64,000 bases of DNA from NCBI GenBank assembly GCA_030765065.1, contig CM060979.1, positions 21,543,001 through 21,607,000 on the forward strand, read 5' to 3'. Position numbers and translations under genes: made by a program. This document shows, in pieces, positions 10,301 through 20,974 of this stretch. The DNA is from Deroplatys truncata (taxonomy: Eukaryota > Arthropoda > Insecta > Mantodea > Mantidae). The notes under the pieces were generated by a model, which was given only the letters and a program-made list of their open reading frames with translations, did no database searches and was not told the DNA's origin. Every line of letters begins with the position of its first letter. Within the stretch, counting starts at the first letter, position 1.

Positions 10301-11612
10301 GCAAGTGTGTGTGTGTGTTTGTGCTTCTGAAGAGCAATGTAAGGATCATGTTCATTGTACTCGCACGTGATATACTTGTCAATAAAATGTATAAGTTCTT
10401 TGATTGACTCTTGATTTGATGGATTATAACTCGGAGAATCTTTCAACCAGAAAAACATGTGTTCATGGGGGGAGCCTCTCATTTGAAATTCTACCCTCTG
10501 ATAATAATCCTCAACAACATGCTCATCAAATATACTGTCCTCTACAGTAAGAAGTTTTAAGAAAGATGAAATCTTATAATCGAAATATCGAGCACACGTA
10601 ACAGGGTCATTTCTAATCAACAACGTCTTTTCACTGTTACTCATTTCAAGCGCTTCTTTTGGAGTTAACTTCTTATTGTGTTGCATATAGTATAACGGTG
10701 TAAGCAGTTCGGGCCACCAGCTTTCTGCTGCAGACAGAGTAACAAACCAGGTAGGTTTTCCTAACTGCCTGATCATTGCCATTAAATCCTTCTTCTTCTT
10801 CTCCCAGAATGCTGGACTGGATCGGATCTCTTTGGTGAACTGGTAGCCGCTGTCAACTTTAATTAAATTATTGACAAATTCTTGATTTAGTAAATTCCCT
10901 GCATTAATGCTAGTCGAGGGTCTTTTAGTTCTCCTCAAGCACATATTCATGTTGGCTACGCATTGTCTTTCTATCTTCTGTTTGGCCATGAACAATAGTC
11001 TGCTTGGTGTGGAGGATCTGCGATCAACTCGTCTACATTCAGATTTAGCCCGATTGCTGTATGTAAGGTATTTTGGCATATTAAAAGCCTGGCCCGCGAA
11101 TATTTTAGGAAAGCAAAGTTCATCAAAGTGTTCTATTAAATGCCAAGCGACTGGTATTTTGTCCTGTCCTGGCGCTATTATCTCTATTGTGTTTCTTCCT
11201 GTTTTATTTCTGGACATTAAAAGTACCTCTTCTCCTTCGTCGTTTTCACTGTCATGATCTAATGAAATTTCTTCTTCGCTTCTAGTTTCCAAAGAGTTTA
11301 CCTCTTTAGCTTTGTTATCGACGATAAACTCCATATTTTCTGTGTATTGTTTTTCATACCTCTTTAAGTACATTTCATCTATTTGGATATCATTATTCTT
11401 ATATAGTGGAGTTTCTTGCAGGTATTTTAATGCATCACAGACGATTGCTGGTCTAATTGTCTCATACATGTAGTACGATTTGTGCAGAATATGCCGTTTT
11501 AACTGTAGCTGCATTGTTGCCATATCATCAAACGTTCTGGGTAGAACTTGCAGACACTCGTTAATGTCTATTGGAATATTTACAACTGATCCCTTTACTC
11601 CTAACTGTGGAT
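10301..11612 (-). pseudogene. Helentron Rep HUH nuclease segment
   Basis: Carries the HUH core VEFQMRGSPHEHMFFWL near 10440-10490. The motif reads H-E-H rather than the usual His-hydrophobic-His, while the surrounding RGSPH is normal. Upstream are the conserved blocks PKIFAGQAFNMPKYLTYS and GKPTWFVTLSAAESWWPEL. The frame ends in a KHKHTHT codon run encoded by alternating CA, where the downstream frame is lost. The true coding region extends upstream of the ATG at 11521-11523 through GVKGSVVNIPIDIN to the frameshift near 11605-11625. Confidence 0.87.
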
Positions 11613-13334
11613 AAGTGCAAAGGCTTTTAAAGGTCGCATTTGCATAAATGGTATATAAGGACTACATAATCGCTCCTCTAAAGGAGATAGTTTCTTGATA
11701 CATTCTGGTATATCCACAAATTTCATACCACAGCTTGTCGCCATTTTTGGAACTTTTAGTTTCATGATATAATTCTTACAAGTACTACACACATGTAAAG
11801 AAGGGTAATTATGTATCCTTTCAAGAAACTCTTCAAAATTGTCGTTACCTTGTTTTCTTTTAATTAGATTCGTGTTTAGTTTACTAATGGAGTGCTCAAA
11901 AAACAGACCTTCACAACAACAGCAAACATACTCTGGTACATTTTTTCTGCCTCGGATAAAATTCAATTTTAATCTTGACGAATTGTTATCTGTTTGTACT
12001 AATTTGTTATAGATGTATTGTCTTGAACAGAGAATCTCGTTACTTCTTTGCGATAGTTTTAATGATTTATTCTTCATTTTTTCGGTTTCTGTGTAGTTTT
12101 CATTTGTTCTAATTTGCTTCATATGCTCTTTGTTTTTCTCTCTTTCCATTTCCTTGTAATTTTCGTCTTTTCTTATCTGCTGCATATGATCTTTGTTTCT
12201 TTGTCTTTCAGATTCTCTGTATGCTTCGTCTTCTCTGGCTTGCTGCTTATATTCTTTGTTCTTCTTCCTTTCAGATTCCTTGTATTCTTCATCTTCTCTG
12301 GCTTGCTGCATATAATCTTTATTTCTCTTCCTTTCAGATTCTTTGTATTCTTCATTTTCTCTGGCTTGCTCCATATACTCTTTATTTCTCTTCCTTTCAG
12401 ATTTTTTGTATTCTTCATCTTCTCTGGCTTGCTCCATATACTCTTTATTTCTCTTCCTTTCAGATTTTTTGTATTCTTCATCTTCTCTGGCTTGCTCCAT
12501 ATACTCTTTATTTCTCTTCCTTTCAGATTCTTTGTATTTTTCATCTTCTCTGACTTTCTTTTTATACCCTTTATTTCTCTTCCTTTCAGATTCTTTGTAT
12601 TCTTCCTCTTCTCTGGCTTGCTCCATATATTCTTTATTTCTCTTCCTTTCAGATTTTTTGTATTCTTCATCTTCTCTGGCTTGCTCCATATATTCTTTAT
12701 TTCTCTTCCTTTCAGATTTTTTGTATTCTTCATCTTCTCTGGCTTGCTCCATATACTCTTTATTTCTCTTCCTTTCAGATTTTTTGTATTCTTCATCTTC
12801 TCTGGCTTGCTCCATATATTCTTTATTTCTCTTCCTTTCAGATTTTTTGTATTCTTCATCTTCTCTGGCTTGCTCCATATACTCTTTATTTCTCTCCCTT
12901 TCAGATTCTTTGTATTTTTCATCTTCTCTGACTTTCTTTTTATACTCTTTATTTCTCTTCCTTTCAGATTTTTTGTATTCTTCATCTTCTCTGGCTTGCT
13001 CCATATACTGTTTATTTCTCTTCCTTTCAGATTTTTTGTATTCTTCATCTTCTCTGACTTTCTGTTTATTCTCTTTATTTTTCTTCCTTTCAGATTCATT
13101 ATATTCTTCATCTTCACGCAATATTTTCATGCTATGTTTTCTCTTTTTCGTGCGCTGTGAATAGGAATGATGCAACTTTCTCTTATTAACTTTTTGATCA
13201 GTTAATTCCTCACTCACTGTTCTACGTTCTGAACGACCATCGGTCTCGGAACCATTAAACACAAAAGGAACTAATGTGAATGGATCATTAGAATCATTAG
13301 CTACGGGAAATTTTTGTATCATTAAATTTAGCAA
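11601..13334 (-). pseudogene. Helentron N-terminus: charged repeats, zinc finger, DUF6570-like domain
   Basis: The first 72 residues are a lysine-rich leader. Then 17 units of 21 residues follow (about residues 73-429, unit REDEEYKKSERKRNKEYMEQA), predicted to be a long charged helix. After them come a cysteine cluster (YVCCCCEGLFF ... CSTC) and the block IPECIKKLSPLEERLCSPYIPFM, typical of the domain that precedes Rep in animal Helitrons. The codon at 13332-13334 is TTG, not ATG. The frame is open upstream to a TGA at about 13396-13398, and the first in-frame ATG is at 13320-13322, so the start is uncertain. A frameshift at the 3' end separates it from Rep. Confidence 0.82.
12048..13118 (-). 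repeat. Coding minisatellite, 63 bp x 17
   Basis: Seventeen direct units of exactly 63 bp. Several central units are identical or nearly so; those at the array ends diverge more. The period is a multiple of three, so array changes keep the protein frame. The composition leaves long open frames in other registers on both strands, which are by-products. Confidence 0.95.
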
Positions 13335-13511
13335 CTCATTTATGTTCTCGAAAGCAAGTGCGATAGCTACACCTTCTGCATTTGGTTTACAACCAAATCA
13401 AAATAATACCTGAGGTTTTCTGTTTTTTCTTTCCACTACAAATCTCTGAACCAAACCCAAGTTTCTGATCTGACTGTAGACCCGAAAACAACTTAAATTG
13501 GGTGTTTTCAA

Positions 13512-13995
13512 AAGATCCACATTTTAGATGTAGTACATTTTCGTCTATCATTTAACGCTTACCAATTATACAAGATTATATAGAATTCCTTCCGAATGAA
13601 CAGGATTTTACAGGCTATTGCCAGAAAATTCAAGATATACATTTTATTTGCCATAAAAATGTCTTAAACATATGATACTTTAATAAAAATTGTTAAGAGT
13701 AAATGGTAAACCGCAAGAGAAAGACAAAAGTTTAATACATAAAAATGTAGATCACGTTAAAACGCACAATATATGTCATAAACATTGTTTTTGTAAAGTG
13801 AACAATTTTCGAGATATTCCTTGTTATTTCTTTGAATTTTCCAATACTTACATTTTCGTTGTTCATTTTTTTTATGTTCTTGACATGCAATGAGAATTAC
13901 ATTTTACACATAGCGACCAGTTCTAAAAGTATTTGACTATCGCTTAAGACCTACTATGTTCCCCTTGTTTTGTATTTGCAAGCGCAATATAGAAA
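13512..13995. repeat. Head-to-head pair of R850 fragments
   Basis: 13512-13700 is an internal plus-strand piece (GTAGTACATTTTCGTCTATC ... TTTTAATAAAAATTG). It joins an internal-to-5' piece in minus orientation (GGTAAACCGCAAGAGAAAGA to about 13995). The full plus-strand copy follows at once. Confidence 0.6.
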
Positions 13996-13996
13996 A

Positions 13997-14845
13997 AAAA
14001 ATCTGATGTGTTACACTCACATGACTTTCCCTACTCTTGTACAAACTATTTTTACAAACGCTTATTCTCCATATGCTTCATGTTAATGGAGATATCAGAT
14101 GTCAATCTTATTGATAATTTTCTTGTAGATGCAAGGGGAATATGGTAGGTTTTAAGCGATAGTCAACTATTTTAACGCTGGTTGCTATGTGGCGCATTAC
14201 ATTCTCTTTGCATGTCCAGGACATAAAAAAAATGAATGACGAATTTGAGAAAAAGTATAAGTATTGGAAAATTTAAGGGAATAACAAGCAATATCTCGCA
14301 AACGGTTCACTCAACAAAAGAAATGTATATGACATAAATTGTGTATTTTAACGCGATCTACATTTTTCGTGCAGTAAAATTTTGTCTATCTCTTATGGTT
14401 TACCAGTTATGAAAAACTCGTTCATAACGAAGAATACTTTTGGAGACATTCCCAGAAAATTCGAGATATACATTTTATTTGTCATGACAATATCTTAAAC
14501 ATATGATATTTTAATCAAAATCGTTAGAGCCGTTTTTGAGAAAATTAAAATTTTCGAAAAATGTTCCATGTAAAGGGTAGTCTGGGGTGGGGGGATTTTC
14601 TTGAAAACCTTCGTGTCGCATCTCTGAAAGATACTGAATCTAAATACCAAGTTTGGTGTTTATCCGACTGTTCGTTTCTGAGTTATGCTGTTCACAGACA
14701 CACAGACACGGACATGTTTCCAAAAATGCTGTTTTTGGATTCAGGGGGTCTCAAAACATATATTTCCGGTGAAATCTCGGTATCGAATTTTTGGGTGGAA
14801 TACAATACTTCCCCCACTTACTATACGTAGTAGAGAAAGTAAAAA
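13997..14845 (+). repeat. R850 interspersed repeat, full-length copy
   Basis: Complete, 849 bp, from AAAAATCTGATGTGTTACAC to GTAGAGAAAGTAAAAA. The internal microsatellite seed reads CACAGACACACAGACACGG at about 14694-14712. Confidence 0.85.
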
Positions 14846-16570
14846 TAGAAGAGTAACTTTTCCATCTCGCATACTACAACTGCAAAATGTAAGAAACGAT
14901 AGAGGGTAGAAAAGTCATACAAATTTGGCACATTAGATCCTAACCAAATTGTGAATCAATAGTAGGACCCTTCCTTCCGCGTATAGATTTTCTTCCTTTC
15001 AGTATTTGGATATCTTGCAGACATTTGAGTGGAGGTTGCAATAGGAAATCTCATTCCGCGATTCTTAAAGTTTCCTCTACTACACACTATAGATTTTGTA
15101 AAAAAGTAAGTTAAGTCTGGAAAGTCTGACAGCTCGTTCTGAAAATTTCTCGCGCGTTTAAAAATGCGTCACTTTCTATGCTTGTTGCATAACTATAGTA
15201 TAACAACTGAGTAAAATGCCTCGGTCTACGGACTGCGCGAGTATTCAGGAGGGATAAATCACCCCTACTCCACTTATCTTTTACCTTTAGCTACTGCGTT
15301 ATTCAATGAGGTGTCTTAAAGAGGAAGTGGGCTGGTACGCGAGAAACACGTATCACGTCACTGTTGTGAATACAGCAATTTTATAGTGTAGAAAAATTTA
15401 ATCTTGTTTACATCGTGATAACTCAAAAAATAAAAATTCTTATCCCAGTTCTGTAAGAGGTATGTTAAAGAGCACAGTTTCAAGATGATAATGAGTGTGA
15501 TTAGTCTCCCTGTAAAAAAAAGATTAAAGCCGCTAGTTTTCTTTGTACAATTTCAACTGAAATAATGTGTATTATAAAAATCAATCAGCAAGGAACATTT
15601 TTCCTTGAAGACATAGAAGGCTGTGAAATACCCTAAAAAGTGTGAATTAACTTTTGGAAGATATCCCATGATAATACCGTATGTATGTGAGATGCTATCG
15701 CTAGTTATATGCAAACATTTGTTTTCACACACGCTGCACCTTCTCTTTCCGGTGCCTGTCACAGCAATCTACAAACACAACATTTTTGTTGCAATTTTCT
15801 TGTGTCTTTAGTCCTGCCTCTAATTGCAACAGTGGTGTAATTAAGGTCAAACAATTTTGTGAGAATAAAATAAAATAAAACACGGGCTAGACGAAATTAT
15901 GACGTGTGGGGCTTAAGCAGCGACTCAGAGGAAGAGTAGGAGAGGCATGCCCACCCAAGGCAGTTAGAGAGGGGGAACACGTGACCAGATGAGTTGCCCC
16001 TCCCAAGGGTTTTTTCCTAAGTTGCTGAACTATAACTATGTTATAGATATAAAATGTACAATACAAATGCGGAACAACAATGTACAGAATATTGTAGAGT
16101 AGAAAGGCATCTACCAAAACAAGCATTTTGAGGTTAGGAGCATGAAAGTACAACTGTTTTAAAAATACCTTAATGTTTTCGACTTTAGCCACAGGTAAAA
16201 AGGATTTGGTGCAGATACATTCTATTTAAAATGTATCCAGTTTAAGTTGACCTGTTATATTTATATATTTATTTTCAAATACTAAAAGGTTAATACTAAA
16301 GGGACCCATTGATCTAAAAAGAATACAATGCTTTTTTATTAATGACTATTTGTATACACAAAAACCGTTGGTGATGATTAATAATTTAATTTAATGCGTT
16401 TGAATATTTAATGTTTATGTAGTTTAAAAGAGAAACACAATATTTACAATCACTTTTCCAAATTTTATGGTACTTCTGAGAAATCTGCATATCCTGGGAT
16501 TTAAATTACCTTTTACTAAATATAAAACACTTTTCTCATTACATTGGCCTCATGTACTTAAAGTCCAAAT
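14846..16570. other. Anonymous region
   Basis: No protein family, RNA gene or repeat recognised on either strand. Only short chance frames occur. A GC-richer patch at 15890-16020 has no feature I can name. Confidence 0.35.
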
Positions 16571-17895
16571 AAAAAATAATCTTATGTATTACATTCATAT
16601 GACTTTCTTTAGCCACTATTTTATTTTTAAATAGTTTATGCAAACTTTAGTTACGGCAGTTCTTCTATCTGCTTCATGTAAATGCAGATAAACGTTTACA
16701 CGTTTCGTTGTAGATACAGAGGTAGATATACAGGGAAGCGAAGTGATAGTCAAATATTTAAGAGCTATATGTTGGCCTTGAAATTTCACACTCTTTCCAT
16801 GTAATCGGAGAAACAACTGAATGTGTCAGCACGTCAAAAAAGGGACAAAGTATTGAAAAATAAAAACCGATTACAACGGATATTTCGGAACATGGCCGAT
16901 GGCACAAAAAAGCGATTTGAAGTTTATTATTTGTTTTAGAGAGATCTACATTTCCTGTGTAGTACGTTTTTGTCTATCGCTTAACGTTTACCAGTTATAC
17001 ATAATTATACAACATTCCTTCCGAATGAAGAGGAGTTCACAGGCTTTTCCCAGAGATTATCATGAAATATCTTAAATAGAGGTATTTTAATAAAAACCTT
17101 TAGAGCGATTTTTGAGAAAGTAAATGTAGAAAAATTTCCACGTAAGTGTAGATTGGGTTGGGGAATTTTCTTGAAGCTCTTCGTGTCGCGTCATTGGAAG
17201 ATGTTGAACTTAAATACCAAGTTTGGTACTTATCCAAATTTACAGAGTCAGATGGCTCCGCGGTAACGTGTGAGGCTCGCATTCGGGAGGTCCTGGGTTC
17301 GATTTCCGTTGTCCGCCCACTCTGACCTTGGATATTTCGTTGTTTTCTCTGGTTAGTAGACGAATGCTGGGGTGGTTTCTGATCTACCACGATTTCCTTT
17401 CCATCGTTTCCCTTTCATTCCGTCTCCTCCTCTTTCAGGTGTCCTATGTTTCGTGGCGTATGATAGTGCCGGACAGATGGCGCGGATGCTTCCTCAAAGG
17501 AAAGCGTACTCTCCGTGGACAATAGAGGTCTGTTTGGTTGACGGGTCGTTCATCGCCCTCTCTAGGCAGCTCCAGCAGTGGGGCGGAATCTTCAAACCTG
17601 CAACTGTTAGGGACTTCCGCGCGTTTTTGTGACCTGTAGCCTCCTGTGGTTTCTTCACCTTATCCCATTCTCTTGGGGGTGGTAGCCACAATAGATCTAT
17701 GTAGATCGCAGTGCGCGAGGTGTCCTCCTCCGTTGTATAACTTATACCTATCCAAAGTTTCGTTTTTGAGTTACGTTGTGCAGAGATACGCGGACGCACG
17801 AGCGGGGACGAACGGACGTTTTCCAGTGAGGTCTTAGTATATTTTTGTGTGGAAAGCAATAATTCCCCTACTTACTATGAGTAGGGAAAGTAAAA
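16571..17895 (+). repeat. R850 copy, diverged, split by a SINE
   Basis: A more diverged copy from about AATAATCTTATGTATTACATTC to GAGTAGGGAAAGTAAAAA. It is interrupted at 17226-17742 by a tRNA-derived SINE, flanked by ACTTATCCAAA before and ACCTATCCAAA after, an 11-bp target-site duplication with one mismatch. Confidence 0.7.
17226..17742 (+). mobile_element. tRNA-derived SINE, family A, with target duplication
   Basis: The head carries pol III-type promoter boxes: TGGCTCCGCGGTAACG as box A and GGTTCGATTTCC as box B near 17295. The roughly 450-bp body ends in GCGAGGTGTCCTCCTCC. Two other copies occur (21968-22477 plus, 51555-52026 minus). It encodes no protein and would depend on a LINE for mobility. 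Confidence 0.7.
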
Positions 17896-18043
17896 AGGTT
17901 TCAAACATGACTCTCTGATTCTATAAAGACGAACTCTTTGTGTCCTCTATCAGTATTTTCAAGCATATGTCTATAGACAAAACAAAGAACATTTAAGGGC
18001 AAGTTCCCGGCAAGAACAAAGATAATATCTAGTAGTAAATATA

Positions 18044-19337
18044 GGGTCTTTCAACAAGGGTGTCCTATCTTTGAACTTAAATAAAACACGTTCTATAAAT
18101 GATAGAGGTTTATTTCTTTTTTTATTTTGGAACATAATTATTGTCATTACGTGTGGAAGAGAACACCAGTTAAGTGACCGCCGCGACTTCGTTGGGTTGC
18201 GCGTATACGGTTGACCCAATTTTCAATGACAGAAGAACGTAAATTAGGTCCAACTTCACGAATAACACGCGTGATGTTATTCATAAGATCATTTACTGTT
18301 TCTGGCTTGTTGACATAAACTCGAGATTTAACATAACCCCACAAGAAGTAATCCAACGGCGTTAAATCACATGACCTCGGGGACCAGTTAACATCACCAC
18401 CACGGGAAATGATGAAACCTCTGAACTTCTCCTTCAAAAATCGATTGTTTCGAGAGCAGTATGACATGTGGCACCATCTTGCTGGAACCAGATGTTTCTG
18501 AGATCCATACCATCCAATTGAGGCCAAAAATAGTCCCTTATAAGAGCCCGGTATCTTTCTCCAGTGACAGTTAGAGCTTCTCCATCTTCATCTTGGAAAA
18601 AATATGGACCAGTGATTCCACCATACCAAAATCCACACTACACAGTAACCTTTTGTGGATGAAGTGGTCGTTCTTGAATCTGCATTGGATTGTGATTGCT
18701 CCAATAGCGGCAATTTTGTTTGCTAACACAACCATCCATCCAAAACTGGGTTTCTTCGCTGAAGATGATTTTTCGAAAAAAAATTCAGGTCAGCTTCCAA
18801 TTGCTCCATAGCCCAGTCAGCGGATACACAGGGCAACCTATGGTCGTTGGGCTTTAGTTCTTGAGTTAACACCATTTTGTAAGCGTGAAACTTCAAGTCC
18901 AGATGCAGAATTCGCCAAGTTGTGGTCGGCGAAAGCTCCAATTCTTGCGTTCGACGAGCAATTGATTTGTTTCCGTTCTCGCGTACACTCTCACGAACGG
19001 CGCCGATGTTTTCGTTGGAGCGCTTACGTCGATTACGTACAGGCGTTCTTAGATCGCTGACAGAACCACTTCTTTCAAATTTATCGATCAAACGCCGAAT
19101 CGTTCTCTCGCAGGGACGATTATGTACACCGTAAACTTCACGCAATACACGTAAGGTTTGGCGAACAGATGATCCATTTTGATAATAAATTTTCACAATT
19201 TCTACGCGTTGCTGAATGCTGTAACGTTCCATGGCTGTCAATAACAACTGTAACCACATGAAAAAAATGACTGCTGTAACTCAATAACAACGGCAGCTAT
19301 CACATGTTAAAGATAGGACACTCTTGTTGAAAGACCC
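18044..19337 (-). mobile_element. mariner-like transposon with terminal inverted repeats and TA duplication
   Basis: The element is 1,294 bp. Both ends begin GGGTCTTTCAACAAG, with about 29 bp of inverted repeat and very few mismatches. TA lies on each side (18042-18043, 19338-19339), the tc1/mariner target. The transposase is on the minus strand. A TA-rich microsatellite follows the right end directly. Confidence 0.9.
18147..19232 (-). pseudogene. mariner-like transposase, frameshifted
   Basis: A cut-and-paste transposase. From MERYSIQQRVEIVKIYY the N-terminal helix-turn-helix runs through CERTIRRLIDKFERSG. The first catalytic acid lies in IFSEETQFW (Glu where Asp is usual), the second in FQQDGATCH and the third in CDLTPLDYFLWGYVK. 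The spacing between the second and third is 36 residues as read, not the 34 of classic mariners. Lesions: a frameshift near 18775 at an A/T run, an in-frame TAG near 18635 and a frameshift near 18510. It is inactive. Confidence 0.85.
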
Positions 19338-19364
19338 TATATATATATATGTATATATATATAC
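19338..19364. repeat. TA-rich microsatellite at mariner border
   Basis: A run of TATATA broken by ATG/TAC lies between the right end of the mariner and the SINE-B copy. The TA target of the mariner may itself have been this tract. Confidence 0.7.
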
Positions 19365-19365
19365 A

Positions 19366-19652
19366 TTGAGTTTTATTTATGGACGCTCTTTAACTATTGT
19401 GGTCCTTAGGGTCCCATTCTATATTGGGCGTGAAAGACCGGTAAGTTTGCTCAGAAGCCTCTTTATCAGGCTTGAGGTTCTTTTACGTGCCGTAAATCTA
19501 CGACACGGGACCACCGGCTTTACTTCCCTTCAGAAGGAAGCCATGTTAAGGATTTTTACGCCCGAAAAAAAAATCCATCGCGCTCCGCCGGGTTTGAACC
19601 CGCGACCTTGGGGACTAGAAGCTAGCATGGAACCACCCCACCACGGAGGACG
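19366..19652 (-). mobile_element. tRNA-derived SINE, family B, minus copy
   Basis: Read on the minus strand it starts GTCCTCCGTGGTGGGGTGG, has the B box GGGTTCAAACCC, then GATGGATTTTTTTTTCGGGC, a body with GGCACGTAAAAGAACCTCAA, and ends in ATAAATAAAACTCAA. A plus copy is at 22482-22776 and a partial one at 25550-25740. Confidence 0.75.
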
Positions 19653-19787
19653 ACAATGGTTGGGGAAGATGTCTGATATGAAAAGGATAGAGATCCGGGC
19701 GATAAAATAAATAAGTTCAGAAATGTATGCGGGAATATTCACAAAAACCTGAAAAATAAGACAAGAAGAGAAAGTCGCATAAAACGT

Positions 19788-20924
19788 TTGCTTTCTTTAC
19801 CATGTACCTAGTAGGTAGAGAAGATATTGTATTCCACCCAAAAATTCCATACCGAGATTTCACAGCAATGTTTTGAGGCCCCGTGAAAAAAAAAGTTTCT
19901 AGAAAAAACCTCCTTTTGTGTCTGCTAGTGAACAGCATTACTCAAAATCGATAAATCGGATAATACCAAACTTGGTATTTAGGTTCAGTACCTCCCAAAG
20001 ATCCGACACGAAGATTTTAAAGAAAATCCCCCAACCCCAAACTATCCTTTACATGGAACATTTTTCGAAATATTTTATTTTCTAAAAATGACTGTAATGA
20101 TTTTGATTGAAATACCATATATTAAACATATAAGGACTCAGCACCTCGGTTGTGCCTAAGCCCCTGACGGGATGTTCCCGGGTAGGGAGGTGAGAGGAGA
20201 CAGAGGGCGGCCGGACCAGGTGGCACGGCAGGGTCCGCAACTTTTACAGATTGAAACTCCTTGGATGCAGCTAGTGCAACCGGCTCCCCCTGCAGGTTTG
20301 CATATCCCACTGGGGGCTCGGAGAACGCCCCCATTCCGCCGGACTAAGTCTTACATAGAGCATTCTTTTCCCCTGCCATGCAACGCCGAAACTTCCGCCG
20401 ACGCTTTCAACGCTGAAGCGGACCAAGCGGATGAAAGGTGAAGTGAAATGAGAATGGAGGTGAAATGGAGGGACAGGAAATTCGGGGCACCTAATGAACC
20501 TTCCCAGCTTCATGACAAATAAAATGTGTATCTTGAATTTTCTGGGAATAGCCTGTGAAGTCCTCTTCATTTGGAAGGAACTTTGTAGACGAAAACGTAC
20601 TACACAAAAAAACTGTAGATCTCTTTAAAAACACAATTTATTTCAAATAACCTTTTTTGTAGCATTAGCCATTCTTTTAAAGTCCCGTCGACTTTCAGTT
20701 GTTTCTCGCGATGTCATGGAAACAGTTGTTAAACATTTGACTATCGCTTTTCCCTTTGTATCTATAACGACATGTGTAATGTAGCTGTTTCTGCAAAGGT
20801 TTATTTGGATTAAACTGAAGTACGATATATATATATATAAGGTAAAGTAAGACTAGTTTGTATACCTACTAATAAACGATAGAGGGTAGAGAAAGTTGTG
20901 TGAATGCATCACATCAGATTTTTT
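19788..20924 (-). repeat. R850 copy, minus, split by a GC-rich insert
   Basis: Starts at the repeat's 3' end (TAGGTAGAGAAGATATTG) and finishes at its 5' end (GAGAAAGTTGTGTGAATGCA). The two parts are separated by a 380-bp GC-rich insert at 20131-20510. Confidence 0.7.
20131..20510. other. GC-rich insertion of unknown kind inside R850
   Basis: Composition changes sharply from AT-rich repeat to GC-rich sequence and back. It holds no open frame I can assign. A tRNA-like head or terminal repeat was looked for and not seen. It is probably a SINE-like or gene-derived insert because R850 resumes on the far side. Confidence 0.4.
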
Positions 20925-20974
20925 AATGCTGTCGCAGTGTCCGACTTGATGTACGGAAACGAATCCATAATAAC

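Larger units (their letters stand above)
7654..13398 (-). mobile_element. Helentron-type Helitron (Rep-helicase-endonuclease), decayed
   Basis: A rolling-circle transposon reading right to left. In order it encodes a charged repeat region plus zinc-finger/DUF6570-type N-terminus, an HUH Rep nuclease, a PIF1-like helicase and a C-terminal EEP endonuclease. The last is the feature that separates Helentrons from canonical Helitrons. The parent was probably one long reading frame. Breaks seen: frameshift near 11605-11625, frameshift in a (CA)n tract near 10305-10320, internal deletion near 8850, frameshift near 8387 and in-frame TAA at 8347-8349. Exact ends were not found. Confidence 0.88.

Noticed and set aside
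12114..13164. Long plus-strand and alternative minus-strand open frames rich in F, L, S and I
   Set aside because: They are the other registers of the 63-bp coding minisatellite; only the minus-strand charged frame continues into recognisable Helitron domains.
17226..17310. Possible functional tRNA gene
   Set aside because: It has pol III boxes, but the sequence continues into a 500-bp body present three times: a SINE.
17328..17859. Several frames of 65-121 codons on both strands
   Set aside because: They lie inside a tRNA-derived SINE; stop-free by composition.
20172..20441. 89-codon GC-rich plus-strand frame
   Set aside because: No family resemblance; high GC makes stop-free frames likely.
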